Shown in pieces: positions 25,723 to 36,754 of a stretch of 64,000 bases of DNA. This DNA is from Diploptera punctata. Lineage: Eukaryota > Arthropoda > Insecta > Blattodea > Blaberidae. The stretch lies in the NCBI GenBank assembly GCA_030220185.1, contig JASPKZ010007527.1, positions 372,001-436,000 on the forward strand. Reading direction: 5' to 3'. Under the pieces are notes generated by a model. It ran no database searches. It was given only the letters and a program-made list of their open reading frames with translations, and was not told the origin of the DNA. Position numbers and translations under genes: made by a program. The stretch's first letter is position 1. Each line of letters opens with the position of its first letter.

Positions 25723-26000
25723 GTCCACCGCTGTGGTCTCGAGGAAGTTTCTTGAGTGAGGTTTTCAAAGGGTTTTTTCTTGACCTGTAAAACAAATGTC
25801 AGGAAACTTTAAGGCCCAAATGGTCCCCGAATATCATATGGCCATCATAATCATCCATATTCGCCTTAGATTAAGTTTAGGCGCACCACTATCATCACCA
25901 CCCATCACATCATCGGGGTAACGTAACTCCGCCTTCTAGGCGCCCCAACCTCAGAAGTGGGTTACAATTACCCCAATTCCAGGAGAGGAAACCAGAAAAA
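25723..26000 (+). mobile_element. SINE-1 (body type 2), head-deleted
   Basis: Starts GTCCACCGCTGTGGTCTCG, but the following tRNA-like part including the B box is deleted. The core and the type-2 3' body (GGCGCCCCAACCTCAGAAG) remain, without a clean poly-A tail. Confidence 0.75.
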
Positions 26001-26004
26001 ATAG

Positions 26005-26592
26005 TATTTTTCGCGCGATAGTGTAATTTGTCGTACTTACAGCAATGGCGTCCATGACTGGAAGTTCAACTTCCTATATTTCGGGGTTGCCAACCTAAAT
26101 AACTATACTGTAATATTACATATTACAAACCACGTGTGAGAAGTAAAACCACTCTTTTCTATATATACTACGTACAATGTATATACAAAAATATGTCCAA
26201 AAAGATAGTGTTAATATACATTATACGAAACAAATCACTGTATTTTAAATGAACTAAACTTTACTTGAAAAAATAGAAGACAATAAATACGTACTTGCCG
26301 CCATTTTACCACTAATTCGTGTCACGGCCTACTGTACTTTCAACTAATGAACGTTGCCCACACTGTTAACGTTAGTCAGTTGTTTATAATGAACGCAAAT
26401 ATTTCCAACAAAGATGTTATTATTTGCTATTATTTATTATTTTGAAAATACCATCGCGCAAAAAATAATGTACAACGCACGTTTGTGAAGTGTTTTACAG
26501 AATCCCGGAAATTAAAAACCTCGCCATTTCTCGATTTTTAAACATTTCCACCCTTCTGTAAAAACCACTTCCCAACCTCGCATCGTCATATT
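26005..26592 (-). mobile_element. M2 interspersed repeat
   Basis: About 590 bp, one of four copies (others 39,143-39,715; 42,219-43,512; 57,692-58,682). Shared landmarks include GTCGTACTTACAGCAATGGC at one end, ATACATTATACGAAACAAATC in the middle and a GTGGTTTTTACAG-type sequence at the other end. No ORF. The A+T-rich, non-coding nature suggests a non-autonomous element; class unknown. Confidence 0.7.
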
Positions 26593-26739
26593 ATTTTCGA
26601 TGAAATTATAGTTTTAAGTGACTATTCTTTTACTGTAAGTAATTTTATTGTATTCAAAATAATGCATTGGAATAAACAAATAAACAACAATTGCAAAACT
26701 ATCTTCTCAATAATACACTCATTAAATCGTTTAAGAAAT

Positions 26740-27245
26740 TGTTTACCGTTTGTTGTAAGGAAATGTTAGTAGAAACACTTGCAACGCCCCATTTTGATTA
26801 TTGTGATACTCTTTTTACTGACCTAAATACTGCTTTTCATCCAAAGACTTCAATGTGTTGGTAATTCTTGCATAAATTTCATTTGTGGTATTCGCAGATT
26901 TGATCACGTTACACCATCACTGGAACAATTGCCGTGACTTCGTCTACAAGATAACAGAACCATCCATTCCCTATGCCTTCTCTATAAAATATTACACACA
27001 TCATTACCTTATTATTTATCACACCGCTTCACTAGACTCTCTGATACACATAAATTAGATACCCGATCCCTTGAGCACAGTGTCCTTTATATCCCTCCTC
27101 ATCACACTACCTATTATTCGAAATATTTTACAATTTCTCTTGCTAGAACATGGAATTCCCTTCCACCCTATGTCAGAGACTGCCAAACTTTACCATCTTT
27201 CAGAAACAAAATGAAAATAAAATTACTAACAGAAACAACTCACTA
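26740..27245 (+). pseudogene. CR1/L2-like LINE, C-terminal RT relic
   Basis: Forward frames, shifted several times, spell blocks known from the end of CR1/L2-type reverse transcriptases: PHFDYCD, HVTPSLEQL, RLQDR-like, LPYYLS-like, SLARTWNSLPPYVRDC and FRNKMKIKLL. Distinct from LINE-A and its relatives, which have a W..H..RM tail. Frameshifts and lack of upstream RT make it inactive. Confidence 0.65.
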
Positions 27246-27248
27246 ATA

Positions 27249-27562
27249 TTACTTTTTTCATCATCATCATCATGAACAAATTCGTTTTAGGCCATATGGC
27301 CTGTACGGTAAACCTAACGAAGATGGTATTGATCTTTCCACCGATGTTTTGGTCTTCCTTGGTCCCTATGTCCAGTTGGGGTATATTGGAATGCCAATTT
27401 TGGAAGTCTATTTCTTGCCATTCTTCTCAGATGATTTTTCCATTCTTGTTGGTATCTTTGTATATCTTCATTTAAACTTGTTACTCCAAGTTTTCCTCTG
27501 ATAATAGTGTTCCTTTGGTGATCCAGTCTATTAACTCCTAACAATGATCGTAAGAAGCGCAT
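27249..27562 (-). mobile_element. LINE-H C-terminal fragment with (ATG)n tail
   Basis: Open minus-strand frame (27,314-27,562) with RNTIIRGKLGV, then W..HLRRM....LPKLAFQY and GRPKHRW. It is followed by a trinucleotide (GAT)n tail at the left edge. It is the nearest relative in the window of the remnant joined to the tandem array. Confidence 0.65.
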
Positions 27563-27761
27563 TTGGCTTACTTGAAGTTTATGAGAGTTTCTTTTATTTA
27601 AAATCCAAATTTACTTTTTTACAATTAATAATTTGTTTTTTTTTTCATTATTTAATAAAAATAGTATTAAGATTTGTCAATATATTTACCTAATGTCTTA
27701 TGTATAAGCGATAGATTTATTCATTAGAGTTTATTACTTTCTTTGTACGTTTTATTCCTTT

Positions 27762-28110
27762 CTATTTATGTATAGCAGATTCGAGCTTATTCCTTTGTGC
27801 ATACATTCTTCTTTCTTCTTCGTTCCAAGTATTAGGCCAAGGCCTGTTACGATCGTATAGAAAATTTTCCCTCCAGCGTTTCATAGGACGGCCCAGTGAT
27901 CTTCGTCCTCTTGGTATATAATTATAAACAGATTTGGGGATCCGATTTGAACTCATTCTTTCAAGATGGTGTTTCCAATTTAGTTAGTACTGTTTAATAT
28001 ATTCCAAAATTGGCGTAGTCTTCAATTCTTTTAAGATATCGGTGTTCCTTTTCCGATCCCATCTGGTGTAACCCGCTGTTCTGCGCATGAATCTCATTTC
28101 ACAAGCCGTT
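27762..28110 (-). mobile_element. LINE-G C-terminal fragment
   Basis: Minus strand: MRFMRRTAGYTRWDRKRN, one in-frame stop, then W.HHLERMSSNRIPKSVYNY and RRSLGRPMKRW, ending with stop at 27,762. A scrap of the same family (equivalent of DRNRPWPNTW) occurs forward at about 31,890-31,955. Confidence 0.7.
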
Positions 28111-28136
28111 ATTTACATTATTCCATTCGTTCAATT

Positions 28137-28139
<3 letters not shown>

Positions 28140-28168
<29 letters not shown>

Positions 28169-28748
28169 AGTACATTCACGAATTTAGGTCATTTGTTGAC
28201 CTGTTTCGGCCTCAAGAGAAACACCATCCAAAAGTCTTTTGAGTGGACGTCCTGGTCTTCTTCTTCCTGCAGGTTGATATCTTAACATTTGTTTGGGTAT
28301 TCTGTGATCTTCCATTCGATGAACATGTTGCATCCATCTTGACTTATAATCAGAAATTTTGTTTTCTAAAGGTTCCATGTGTAATTCTTTGAGATGTCTT
28401 CATTTTTTTTGTGATCTAGTAGTGTGTATCCTGCAGTCCTCCGAAGGTATCTCATTTCAGCAGATCTAAGTCTCTGTATATCCTTCTGTTTCAACGTCCA
28501 TACTTCGCTACCATACAAAAGAGTTGGAAGAGCCAGTGTTTTATACACTTTTAGTCTTGAATGTTTTTGGACTAACTGTGGCTTGAAGATAGAATTTATT
28601 AACCCTAAAATTCTTAAAAATTTAGATATTTTTGCATTTACATCCTTTTCTTTTTCATATGAGATATTGCATCCTAGATATGTAAAATTATCACCTGCTC
28701 CAAAATGTTATTGTCCAGTACAGTTTTACTTCTGGCAGATCTACACTT
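28140..28748 (-). pseudogene. LINE-B C-terminal fragment with (ATG)n tail
   Basis: Minus strand: LPTLLYGSEVWTL, RYLRRTAGYTLLDHKKNED, a frameshift near 28,370, then SRWMQHVHRMEDHRIPKQM, GRRRPGRPLKRLLDG and a stop. The 3' tail is (ATG)n at 28,140-28,168. Other copies: 32,636-32,803, 46,174-47,042, 63,471-63,792. Confidence 0.8.
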
Positions 28749-29059
28749 GATCGTTTAATTTTATTGTATTGTTAGACATTATTTTCATTATTGTTCAGTT
28801 TGAATGAGAATTGTTTAGTATGTACTATTATTGTAATTTTTTTGTATTTAAATGTAACATATGTTTGTCCTGGTGAGTCACATGGCCTTAAATCCACCTT
28901 GGCTAAATAAATATATTCTATTCTAAATGCCTACTTTATCAACTGAAATTTACTCCTAAACTATAGATCAGGGGTCGAAATTAGATTTCATGGAGGTGCA
29001 TTTTCAAAGTAGTAAATTAAGTCGGGGTCCGGAACCACTATTGATTAAACATACCCAGT

Positions 29060-30490
29060 GTTTATTAAGCAACTAGCTAATACCCGGCGTGCGCTGCTGC
29101 GCCTAAATAAATGAAAATTAATGTGCTTTTATGTTTAATTGAATAAGTAAAGGGAAAAATAATTATACATTTATATTTTTAGATAGCCCGTGCTGATTAC
29201 CCGGCGTTGCCAGGGAATCTACTTATCCCGATCTTCTTGTCGTAACTGAGCTGAAACACGAAAATTAATGTGTTTTATGTTTAGTTAAATAAGTGAAAGC
29301 AAACATTTATATCGTAATTATTTTACGCGGCGTTGCCCAGGAATCTGTTCATCCCGATCTTCTGAGCTGAAAGACGGAAATTAATGTACTTCTTATGGTT
29401 AGTTGAGTAAGTAAAATGGAAAACGTATATCGTAATTATTTTAAGATTCCGCGTGCTGATTATCTGGCGTTGCCCTGGAATCTACTTATCGCGATCTTCT
29501 TGGCATAAATGAGCTAAAAGACAAAATTCGTTATTTTGAGTTATCAGTAAAAGAATACCCGCCATGTGCTGCTATGCTTGCACAGGAATCTACGCACTTG
29601 TTTCGATCTTGTTGGCATCAATGAAAACCAAAAATGGTTATTGTGAGTTATCCGTAAAAGATAAACATATGCTGTCGCGGACTTTTTTGTAGAAATTTTT
29701 TAGATATTCAATTCTATGTACATCAATTTTGTGTATTTGTTATGATTTAGGCAGTGTAACCTATTTAAGCGTCCGAAGAGCTACTTTTTTTCAGGTTTTC
29801 CACAACAGAGGGCGATTTTTAAGGGTGTAGGAGTTAAGTGTCATAACTCTCTTATAGCCAATATTAATAAAATTAATTGTTAAAACCGTTGAGGTGGAGA
29901 GTCATAAAATAAAATAAGTTAAAGTATACCTTCTTAGGTAAAATCCGTCTTCCTCAACTTATAAAATATGTAATCTGTATGCCTGTAGGTCTTTCAGAAC
30001 ATCCTTCCATCTTCAGCAGTTCACTCTTCGCTACAGCACCCAGTATGATGGTTGATGCTGCTGGTCCTAATGTGGTTTTGTCGTGACTAAAGCTTCTTCC
30101 TGACGAGGAAATAGACAACAAGCTTTTAATAAATGAAAGCACTCCCAGACTAAACAACCCACTATACGATATCGTCAGGAAGAAGCTTTAGTCACGACAA
30201 CATCAGCAGCATCAACCATCATACTGGGTGCTGCAGCGAAGAGTGAACTGCTGAAGATGGAAGGATGTTGTGAAAGGCCTACAGGCATAAAGATTACATA
30301 TTTTATAAGTTGAGGACGACGGATTTTACCTAAGAAGTTATATTTTAACTTGTTTTATTTTACAATCTCTTATATCCTATGTTCATCCCGGGAATCTCCT
30401 GAACATTTTGCAAGAAGCCTTATCACAATCGGATCAACGGTATGGCCGCGCATAAAGTACAAACAAACAAACATTAATTTTTATATATTA
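29060..30490 (+). repeat. R1 dispersed repeat with internal tandem units, split by a foldback element
   Basis: A GC-rich motif (CCCGGCGTTGCC-like) followed by AT-rich sequence recurs about every 120-135 bp from 29,080 to 29,560, so R1 contains diverged tandem subunits. It resumes after the foldback insertion at 30,375 with TTCATCCCGGGAATCTCC. Related copies are at 44,040-44,395, 49,388-49,530, 60,166-60,535 and 60,840-61,672. No coding capacity seen; class unknown. Confidence 0.55.
29857..30365. mobile_element. PLE-B foldback element, copy 1
   Basis: 509-bp inverted-repeat element with perfect 9-bp TSDs TCTCTTATA at 29,848-29,856 and 30,366-30,374. Arms of about 190 bp flank a short forward coding remnant (30,110-30,192) reading EIDNKLLINESTPRLNNPL and ending in a stop. 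This fits the extreme C-terminus of a Penelope-like endonuclease ORF. Each arm carries a hammerhead-like core: CTGAAGA at 30,251-30,257 with GAAA at 30,272-30,275 on plus, and the mirror on minus at 30,010-30,016 and 29,992-29,995. Confidence 0.7.
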
Positions 30491-30659
30491 GATTAATAGT
30501 ACAAAAAATTGTTTAAATTATGTTATGGGTATGAATTGCAGAAATGAAACAAAATTACTACGTAATACCAAGAGGACAGTAGCACACAGTTATTAATTCT
30601 ATTAACTATTAATAAGTTTATGATAAATTCAGTGCGAATAGTGACTTCTTTAGATGTAA

Positions 30660-31110
30660 CAATCTGTCTCAAGTCTGTACATTCAGCAAGTCACTTAAGT
30701 GTTCGCTAGTTAATCATGACCCAAATTTGTTGCTGATAAAGTTCATTTTCGAAAATGCTGATTCACGAGTGTATATTGAACTGAAGAGCGTACACAATTT
30801 TAATACCAAGTTTCGTAGTTGTGGATATTTATTTACACACACAAATGTGCATCAAAATTCTTCGTAATAAGTGATGGTGCTTTCTAGAATGTGTCTTTCA
30901 AAGCTGCATTTTCTTGGAACTAAATGACCTCCAGTTGTAGGGGGCCTTTCTTCAGCCTCACTGATCCATTCGCCGTTGGTTTCCAAAGAGCAAATATTCA
31001 TTAAAACCTGTGCTACATTCTGACATTTTTTGAATCTGTCCTGGAACTCAGCGCATAAATCAGTTATAATGGAATTATTGCAGTTTATTTCATGTTATTT
31101 TGTATCCAAA
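30660..31110 (-). pseudogene. hAT-type transposase C-terminal relic
   Basis: One minus-strand frame reads DLCAEFQDRFKKCQNVAQVL. After a degraded stretch, another reads YTRESAFSKMNFISNKFG, a stop, then LTSEHLSDLL. The ESAFS.MN...NK......L...HL..LL pattern is the dimerisation end of hAT transposases of the ZBED/GTF2IRD2 type. Stops and frameshifts make it a relic. No terminal inverted repeats were found. Confidence 0.55.
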
Positions 31111-31286
31111 CTTTAAGTTTGGGAAATGCAATCTTTAATCGACCAAATCTCTTAAAAATAACTTTATTTTTTAGAAAATTGTTGTTTCTGATATGAACTC
31201 AACTACGAGCTTTCCTTTTCGTTGTAATTTCGTGTTTAGTACGGTCATGTGCTGAAAGAGATCTGTTAAGAAAGCAATTGTTACAT

Positions 31287-31436
31287 TATGATGATCTTGT
31301 AGAAGATTTCTGGGCTGTTGGCCGTGGTCTTGAGGCCAGAGACTGCGTCCGGCATCCTCAAGGGTTGTCTTGAGACTGGCAATTTTGTCGACTACCTGCC
31401 CTATTCATACATTTATTCGCGACGTGTTCTCTGCGC
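31287..31436 (-). mobile_element. PLE-C solitary arm
   Basis: Matches one arm of the foldback at 37,760-38,089. About 20 bp that would include the GAAAC part of the hammerhead-like core are deleted. No TSD recognised. Confidence 0.65.
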
Positions 31437-32635
31437 GGTCCGTTACATCGCAAATTGTATCTGCCTTCTGGTTGGTTAGCATTAGGGTCTTCCATTGCAC
31501 CAATGAGGTGCCAAGAAGAGAGATGTTCCAGATGCAAAATATGCCCGAAAATCACTATCTACCACTTTCTAGGTAAGTCATAATGAGTTAGAGTTAGATG
31601 GATTTTATTAAAAATTATAAAAATTAATGTAAATGAATATCACAGAAAACTCTTGCCTGATAGGAAAAAACTGAAATTATTAGGGCATCCGAGGGCTAGG
31701 GAATCTTTCCTTTCTTCCATTTCTTCTTTCCTTTATTTTCTTTTCTTCTCCAGAAAAGCCTGGCCAGAGGCTATAAGATGGCAGCCCCATCACTGGTCTT
31801 GCCTTCCTTTGACCAGCAACCAATCGAAGGGACTATTATTATGCTTTCAAGTCTTATACTAGAATTTCCCTCAAACACTGGAGGGAAAATTTTCTATAGG
31901 ATCGTAACAGGCCTTGGCCTAATACTTGGAAGGAAGAAGAGGAAGAAGATATTTAAGTTCAGGATGAAAAATACTTTTAAAATCTCATATTTTTTATTCT
32001 TGTCAAAGAAAAAAGTTCATTTTTGTCGACCAGTGTTATCAGTTGATTTGGTGTTTAGTTGATGAAAATCCATTATGTTTAGTGATTCGTCTGGAGAAGG
32101 TACAAAGTATGGAAACAGCTGTTACCAATTTGTATTAAAATAAACATAAAAATCGCATTTTATTTAATCACTAGTTGTAATGGCGAGACTGCATCTATGT
32201 GCAAAATTATACGCTATAATGTTTATATTTTTCCAAACAAAATAAAAATATTTTTTCATGATCTTTATGTAGACTCAAAGTTCATATCATGTGAAGATTA
32301 ATTTCACTATCGTCATTTGTTTCCAATCTCTTCAAAGTAAAAATCGAATAATCGTTCGGAGTCAATAAAAGGTTACTGCGCTGCCAATGGGAACAACATG
32401 ACCTACCCTACTTGTTTGTCTGCACAAGATTACATTTAGTATTTTATATATTTGAAATCATTCAATTATAATTATTTTAGCTTCAATTTACTAGATATAT
32501 GGGGTGAAAGAGGTGCCGTCCTTTTCAAGGTCATCGTAAGTGGTCTACACCTATTTTTATTTGTTATTATAAATGATTTTTTCAGTTCATTGTAGATAGC
32601 AAAATCTGTTAATCTTGTCCCATTCCTATTTCTGG
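31437..32635. other. Mostly unassigned sequence
   Basis: A LINE-G scrap (about 31,890-31,955) is the only recognisable segment. ORFs at 31,653-31,862 and 31,778-32,062 lack motifs and are not supported as genes. Confidence 0.35.
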
Positions 32636-32803
32636 TTGGAAGATCACAGAATACCCAAACTAATGTTAAGATATCAACCTGCAGGAAGAAGAAGACCAGG
32701 ACGTCCACTCAAAAGACTTCTGGATGGTGTTTCTCTTGAGGCCGAAACAGGTCAACAAATGGCCTAAATTCGTGAATGTACTATGATGATGATGATGATG
32801 ATA
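32636..32803 (+). mobile_element. LINE-B 3' end with (ATG)n tail
   Basis: Forward copy of the LINE-B terminus (equivalent of HRIPKLMLRYQPAGRRRPGRP, LEAETGQQ, stop) and a (GAT)n tail at about 32,783-32,802. Truncated upstream. Confidence 0.8.
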
Positions 32804-33161
32804 AATGATTTTTCCTTACTTAAGTGATTTCTGCTTATGTCGTCGTCCATTAAATCCGTCCGGCTGAACACTGTTACATGGTCGGGTTACCAGAAGCTGC
32901 CATTTTGAAACAACTAAAATTCTAAGGTATTCTATATTGCGCACGAACAATGTTTAATTAATGTAATAAAATTGTAATTATATATTTTAATATTCTCACA
33001 TATAACTTACATAGACATGTACTAGAAAATACAAATTTTTAATCACACTGGCCAACATGATTGTTGTCTCATAAGTACCAATAGTTGTACTTAATGCAGT
33101 TTTTTTTATCGTGTTTTCAAATATGCATTCGGAATTTCTCCATCACCCACAGTTTTTTTAT
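32804..33161. other. Unassigned AT-rich sequence
   Basis: No ORF, repeat match or motif recognised between two LINE tails. Confidence 0.3.
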
Positions 33162-33548
33162 CTTCTTCTTCTTCTTCTTCCTGGTTTAGGCAAGAGTTGC
33201 CTGTTCCATCTTCACTAATAGATCTAAGACCATCTCTTCCGAGGACGTCCGACATCTCTTCTTCCTCTTGGAAAATAATGGAAGATTTTATTTGGTTATC
33301 TACTTTCTTCCATTCTTTCTACATGTTCTTTCCACTGTATCTTGTTGTTAAATATATATTTTTTTTTGTGGAGTAGATCTGCAGTTCTTCACGGATATCC
33401 TCGTTTCTTATCTGGTCCATTCTTGTGCAGCCTTTTACTCTTAAAAATTTCGTCTCGGCTGCTTGGATTTTACTTTGTTGTTTGGTAGTGGTAATCCAAG
33501 ATTCACTCCCATACAAAAAGACAGGGACAGCCATTGTTTTATAAAATT
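33162..33548 (-). mobile_element. LINE-C C-terminal fragment with (AAG)n tail
   Basis: Minus-strand frame: VPVFLYGSESWITT, KFLRVKGCTRMDQIRNEDI, EELQIYS, then a frameshifted remainder ending in a (GAA)n tail at 33,162-33,181. The forward copy at 52,985-53,370 shares the pattern (LIYGSETWVT, KGCTILDRIKNED-like). Confidence 0.65.
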
Positions 33549-34302
33549 TTAATTATGTTTGTTTGTGGGCTTTATTATTCAATGTTCTATTTATTGTACC
33601 ACAAATAGCTTGAAACTGATGTGTTTTGTGTTCAATATCTGAATTTCGTATCAAATCTGCAAAATTTAGTGAACTTAGTTCATTTTCATAATAATAATAA
33701 ATCAGGAAAAATATTGAGTGATATTGGTGGAGTGTCGAACATACAGCTCTTACCCCATTCAATTCGGTTATTGCTCCGCATTTTTATGAGCTTAAATAAC
33801 TGTTTTTGCGGACAATGTGGCCCAGTGCCCTCGTTTATACCGATGGCTATTGTTAGAAGAATGATTTCTAGCCTCGAGAACCCATGTTCATATCTAGACT
33901 GCACACATTTATCTAAACTCTCTCTTGGAGTCACGTCCAGATGGCGCGTTAAGGAGATCGGTTTAACAACTTAGCACTTTAACGACTTTTTGATAATCTT
34001 TTTTACGAGCATCAAAATTGTATTTGGGAGGCGCCTCGAGATATGAATGAGCAAGTAGTACGCGCTGGAACAAGTGGTGCGGAAAATCTGAAAGTCACAA
34101 ATAAAGATACAAGAAAACAGATACAGATGCACGATGTCGGAAGATTTATCACGTTCTAAGCGATTAGAAGCAGAGGGGTGTAAGTGGTGTATCACAACAA
34201 AAAACGAGTTCGGTGCATAATTACATTCTTGAAGCATAATTTTATTTAGTGGGAGAAGGATATAAGTGCATGTGTTAGGAGTAGATATAGTATAACTAAC
34301 TA
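33549..34302. other. Unassigned sequence
   Basis: Several ORFs of 69-117 codons overlap on both strands (33,553-34,237), but none has a motif, repeat partner or splice context that I can support. A small gene fragment cannot be excluded. Confidence 0.25.
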
Positions 34303-35155
34303 ACTCACTGGCTCTATCGAACCCGTAGGTTCATGGCCGGGCGGACATAAGCTCTCCACACTTCGCTATCCAGAGCTAATATTTTCGAATCATCCATTGT
34401 CCTCAAATCGTGGATAATGTTATTGTCCCACCTCATTCTTGGTCTACCAACTGGGCGTTTTCCCTCTGGTGTTCCTAGAAGAAGCTTCCATGCACCTCTT
34501 TCATCCCCCATTCGTGCCACATGTCCTGCCCATCGCAGTCTACGAGACTTAACTATTCTTATTATGTCTGCCTTCCTATAAAGACCATGTAGTTCACTGT
34601 TATGCAAGTCTTCTGCATTCATCTGTCTGTTCATCTCTCTTTGGGCAAAAATTTTCCTAAGAACTTTATTCTCAAATACCCGTAATTTTCTTTCCTCCCT
34701 CAAAGTAAGAGTCCATGTTTCACATCCATATAATATAACTGGTAGAATAATAGTTTTATATATTTTGAGTTTAACGTTTTTTGAAAGGAGTTGGGACAAC
34801 AAGAGTCTCTGTAATACATAATAGCACGCATTACCAGAATTGAACCTATGTTTAATTTCTTTGTGCATCTCATTCCTGTTTGTGATTATTGTTCCTAGGT
34901 ATTTGAATTCAGCCACTTCTTCAAAATTTCCCTCATTTGTCATTAGCTGTCCATTTCCATTATATAACGCATTTCTATGTATGAACATACATTTAGTTTT
35001 ATTGATATTTACTTCCAGTCCTAATTTCTTAGTGTTACTCAATAGAGTGTGCGTGTTGTCCTTTAGTATCTCCTCGCTATCGGCCAGTAGTACTACATCA
35101 TCAGCATAAACTAACAGCTTATTAATACCATTGAGTTGTAGCTCTTCCTCATTCA
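34303..35155 (-). pseudogene. LINE-A, best preserved C-terminal half
   Basis: The longest uninterrupted LINE coding remnant: a minus-strand frame from about 35,158 to the stop at 34,314. It starts just before the YADDVVLLADS catalytic box of the RT palm. It continues through EFKYLGTIITNRNEMHKEI, ILPVILYGCETWTL, RRLRWAGHVARMG and GRPRMRWDNN to the terminal AMNLRVR. There is no internal stop over about 280 codons. The copy is truncated inside the RT domain at 35,155, so it cannot be active alone. The lack of frameshifts suggests a relatively recent insertion. Confidence 0.85.
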
Positions 35156-35454
35156 TCAAAAATAGATAAAGTGAGATTCTTATAATTTTCTTAGACAACC
35201 TCAACTTTAAACCTGTTTTTCTCAATTATGAAAAACGTGCACTTAGATCACTTTAGTTGTAACCTCCTCATTTGTTAGATTAAATGCAATTTACTTCCAG
35301 CAGGTGGCTTCATTATTGTAATATTAGCCTACATTCCTAGGTTATTTAGAACTTTAACGTATTACAAAGAACTTGGATTAATCACGAACTGAATTTCGTA
35401 TCAAACTTTGGGTCACGATTCTAACAGTTATTTTTATATTAATTTTAATTATGG
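35156..35454. other. Unassigned sequence
   Basis: AT-rich spacer between two LINE remnants with no recognised feature. Confidence 0.3.
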
Positions 35455-35712
35455 GTGTACAAGAGCAGCCGGACACGTTATAGAAAAGGAAAGATTACAG
35501 TGGAATGACCATGTTAAAAAAATGCCACAGCAAAGATTGCCTAAAATTGTTATGGAATGGATCCAAATGGAAAGGAGGAAGACCGAAGAAAACCTGGATA
35601 CAAGGGGTACAAGCAGCTATGAATATCAGAGGATTGGAGGAAGATCAATAGATGGACAGAGAGGAATGGCGTTTGGTTTCCGGAAGAGGGCAGCAGCTAT
35701 ACCGTATGATAT
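35455..35712 (+). mobile_element. LINE-D C-terminal fragment
   Basis: Forward frame with RLQWNDHVKKM, RLPKIVMEWIQMERRK; a small deletion then shifts the frame relative to the copy at 5,462-5,690. Ends near the ATACCG...GATGATA-like tail. Confidence 0.7.
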
Positions 35713-35744
35713 ATTAATTTTATAAATATAATTATAGGGAATCA

Positions 35745-35963
35745 AAGAGAGCCATAGAAACTTCATGTAGGAAAATCAGAGGGAAAAGACCAACTGGTAG
35801 ACCATGAATGAGGTGGGAGAATAATATTAACCATGATTTTAAGGAAGTATATTATATAGGGGATGATTGGAAAGCATTAGCTCAGGATAGTGATGAATGA
35901 AGAAATCATGTCCGCGCGGCCATGAACCTACGGGTTTTATAATGTCAGGTAGTTAGTTAGATA
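35745..35963 (+). mobile_element. LINE-A 3' fragment with (GTTA)n tail
   Basis: Diverged forward copy from the KLHVGKSEGKRPTGRP-equivalent block to the 3' end, with an early stop within the MRWENN block and a tail of TAGTTAGTTAG at about 35,950-35,960. Confidence 0.75.
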
Positions 35964-35984
35964 CCTATCCAAACTCCAAGCGCG

Positions 35985-36055
35985 ACAGACGTAGAAGGCC
36001 CTTGGCTGCTGACTTCACATCCACATGTGTTAATTACAGAGGTAGACAATCATCT
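35985..36055 (-). mobile_element. SINE-3 fragment
   Basis: Short match to the 3' half of SINE-3 (CACATCCACATGTGTTAATT, AGAGGTAGA). Head absent. Confidence 0.6.
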
Positions 36056-36134
36056 AGTTTAAATAGAATTACCTCGACATCCTCAGGGTTATTAATGCGA
36101 GGATGTACAAATGAAAAAATTCCTGTATTGAAAA

Positions 36135-36344
36135 AAGAATGATGAAATTTTAGAACGATTAGAATTAGAATCAGTAGAAGAAAAACTCAACAGATATAAA
36201 TTAAACTGGCTACACCATGTACAAAAAATCGATAATTCAAGAATCCCAAAAATGATGACGCAATATAAACACAAAGGACATTGACGGCCAGGAAGACCTC
36301 TTAAAAGACTTCTGGATAATAATAATAATAATAATAAAGAAAAA
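36135..36344 (+). mobile_element. LINE-E C-terminal fragment with (TAA)n tail
   Basis: Forward frame: LELESVEEKLNRYKLNWLHH, VQKIDNSRIPKMM, one stop, RPGRPLKRLLD, then directly into (AAT)n. The trinucleotide tract is therefore the LINE tail. SINE-2 was later inserted in this tract. Confidence 0.65.
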
Positions 36345-36640
36345 AGTGATCCCACAACATGCCTCAGGAGGCCCTTGGGGTAGTAGGAGGTTAAGGCTCC
36401 CACTTTTTCTAGACAATCGGCACTTTATGTCAGCCGGGTTATCAGCCCTGCGTGACGGCCGCCTTTACCCCCAGAACAAGCGTCTGGTACTCATTTCCGT
36501 TAGAGGCTGAGTCGACCCCAGGGCCATAGTGCCGCCAGAGGGTTTGGGTCAGTTTAAAAATCCTGACCCCAACGGGACTTGAACCCTCGACCCTCCGGCT
36601 TGTAGCTCAGTGCCTTAACCACTACGCTACGGCGTGCCCC
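36345..36640 (-). mobile_element. SINE-2 inserted in an (AAT)n tract
   Basis: Minus strand: head GGGGCACGCCGTAGCGTAG, A-box TAGTGGTTAAGG, B-box GGGTTCAAGTCCC, then a body with CCCTGGGGTCGACTCAGCC and an end at GATCACTTTTTTC. Both sides read (AAT)n followed by AAGAAAA, consistent with a TSD in the microsatellite. Confidence 0.82.

Positions 36641-36706
<66 letters not shown>
36641..36706. repeat. (AAT)n microsatellite
   Basis: Right-hand part of the trinucleotide tract split by SINE-2; about 21 pure units. Confidence 0.9.
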
Positions 36707-36754
36707 GAAAAATTCCTGTAGTTCGAAAGGATGCCAGTAGAAACGCTTTCAATT

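Noticed and set aside
31287..31436. Functional hammerhead motif in the solitary PLE-C arm
   Set aside because: The GAAA segment is deleted, so the core cannot form.
33553..34237. Small host gene in overlapping ORFs
   Set aside because: No motif, no consistent frame and no splice support.
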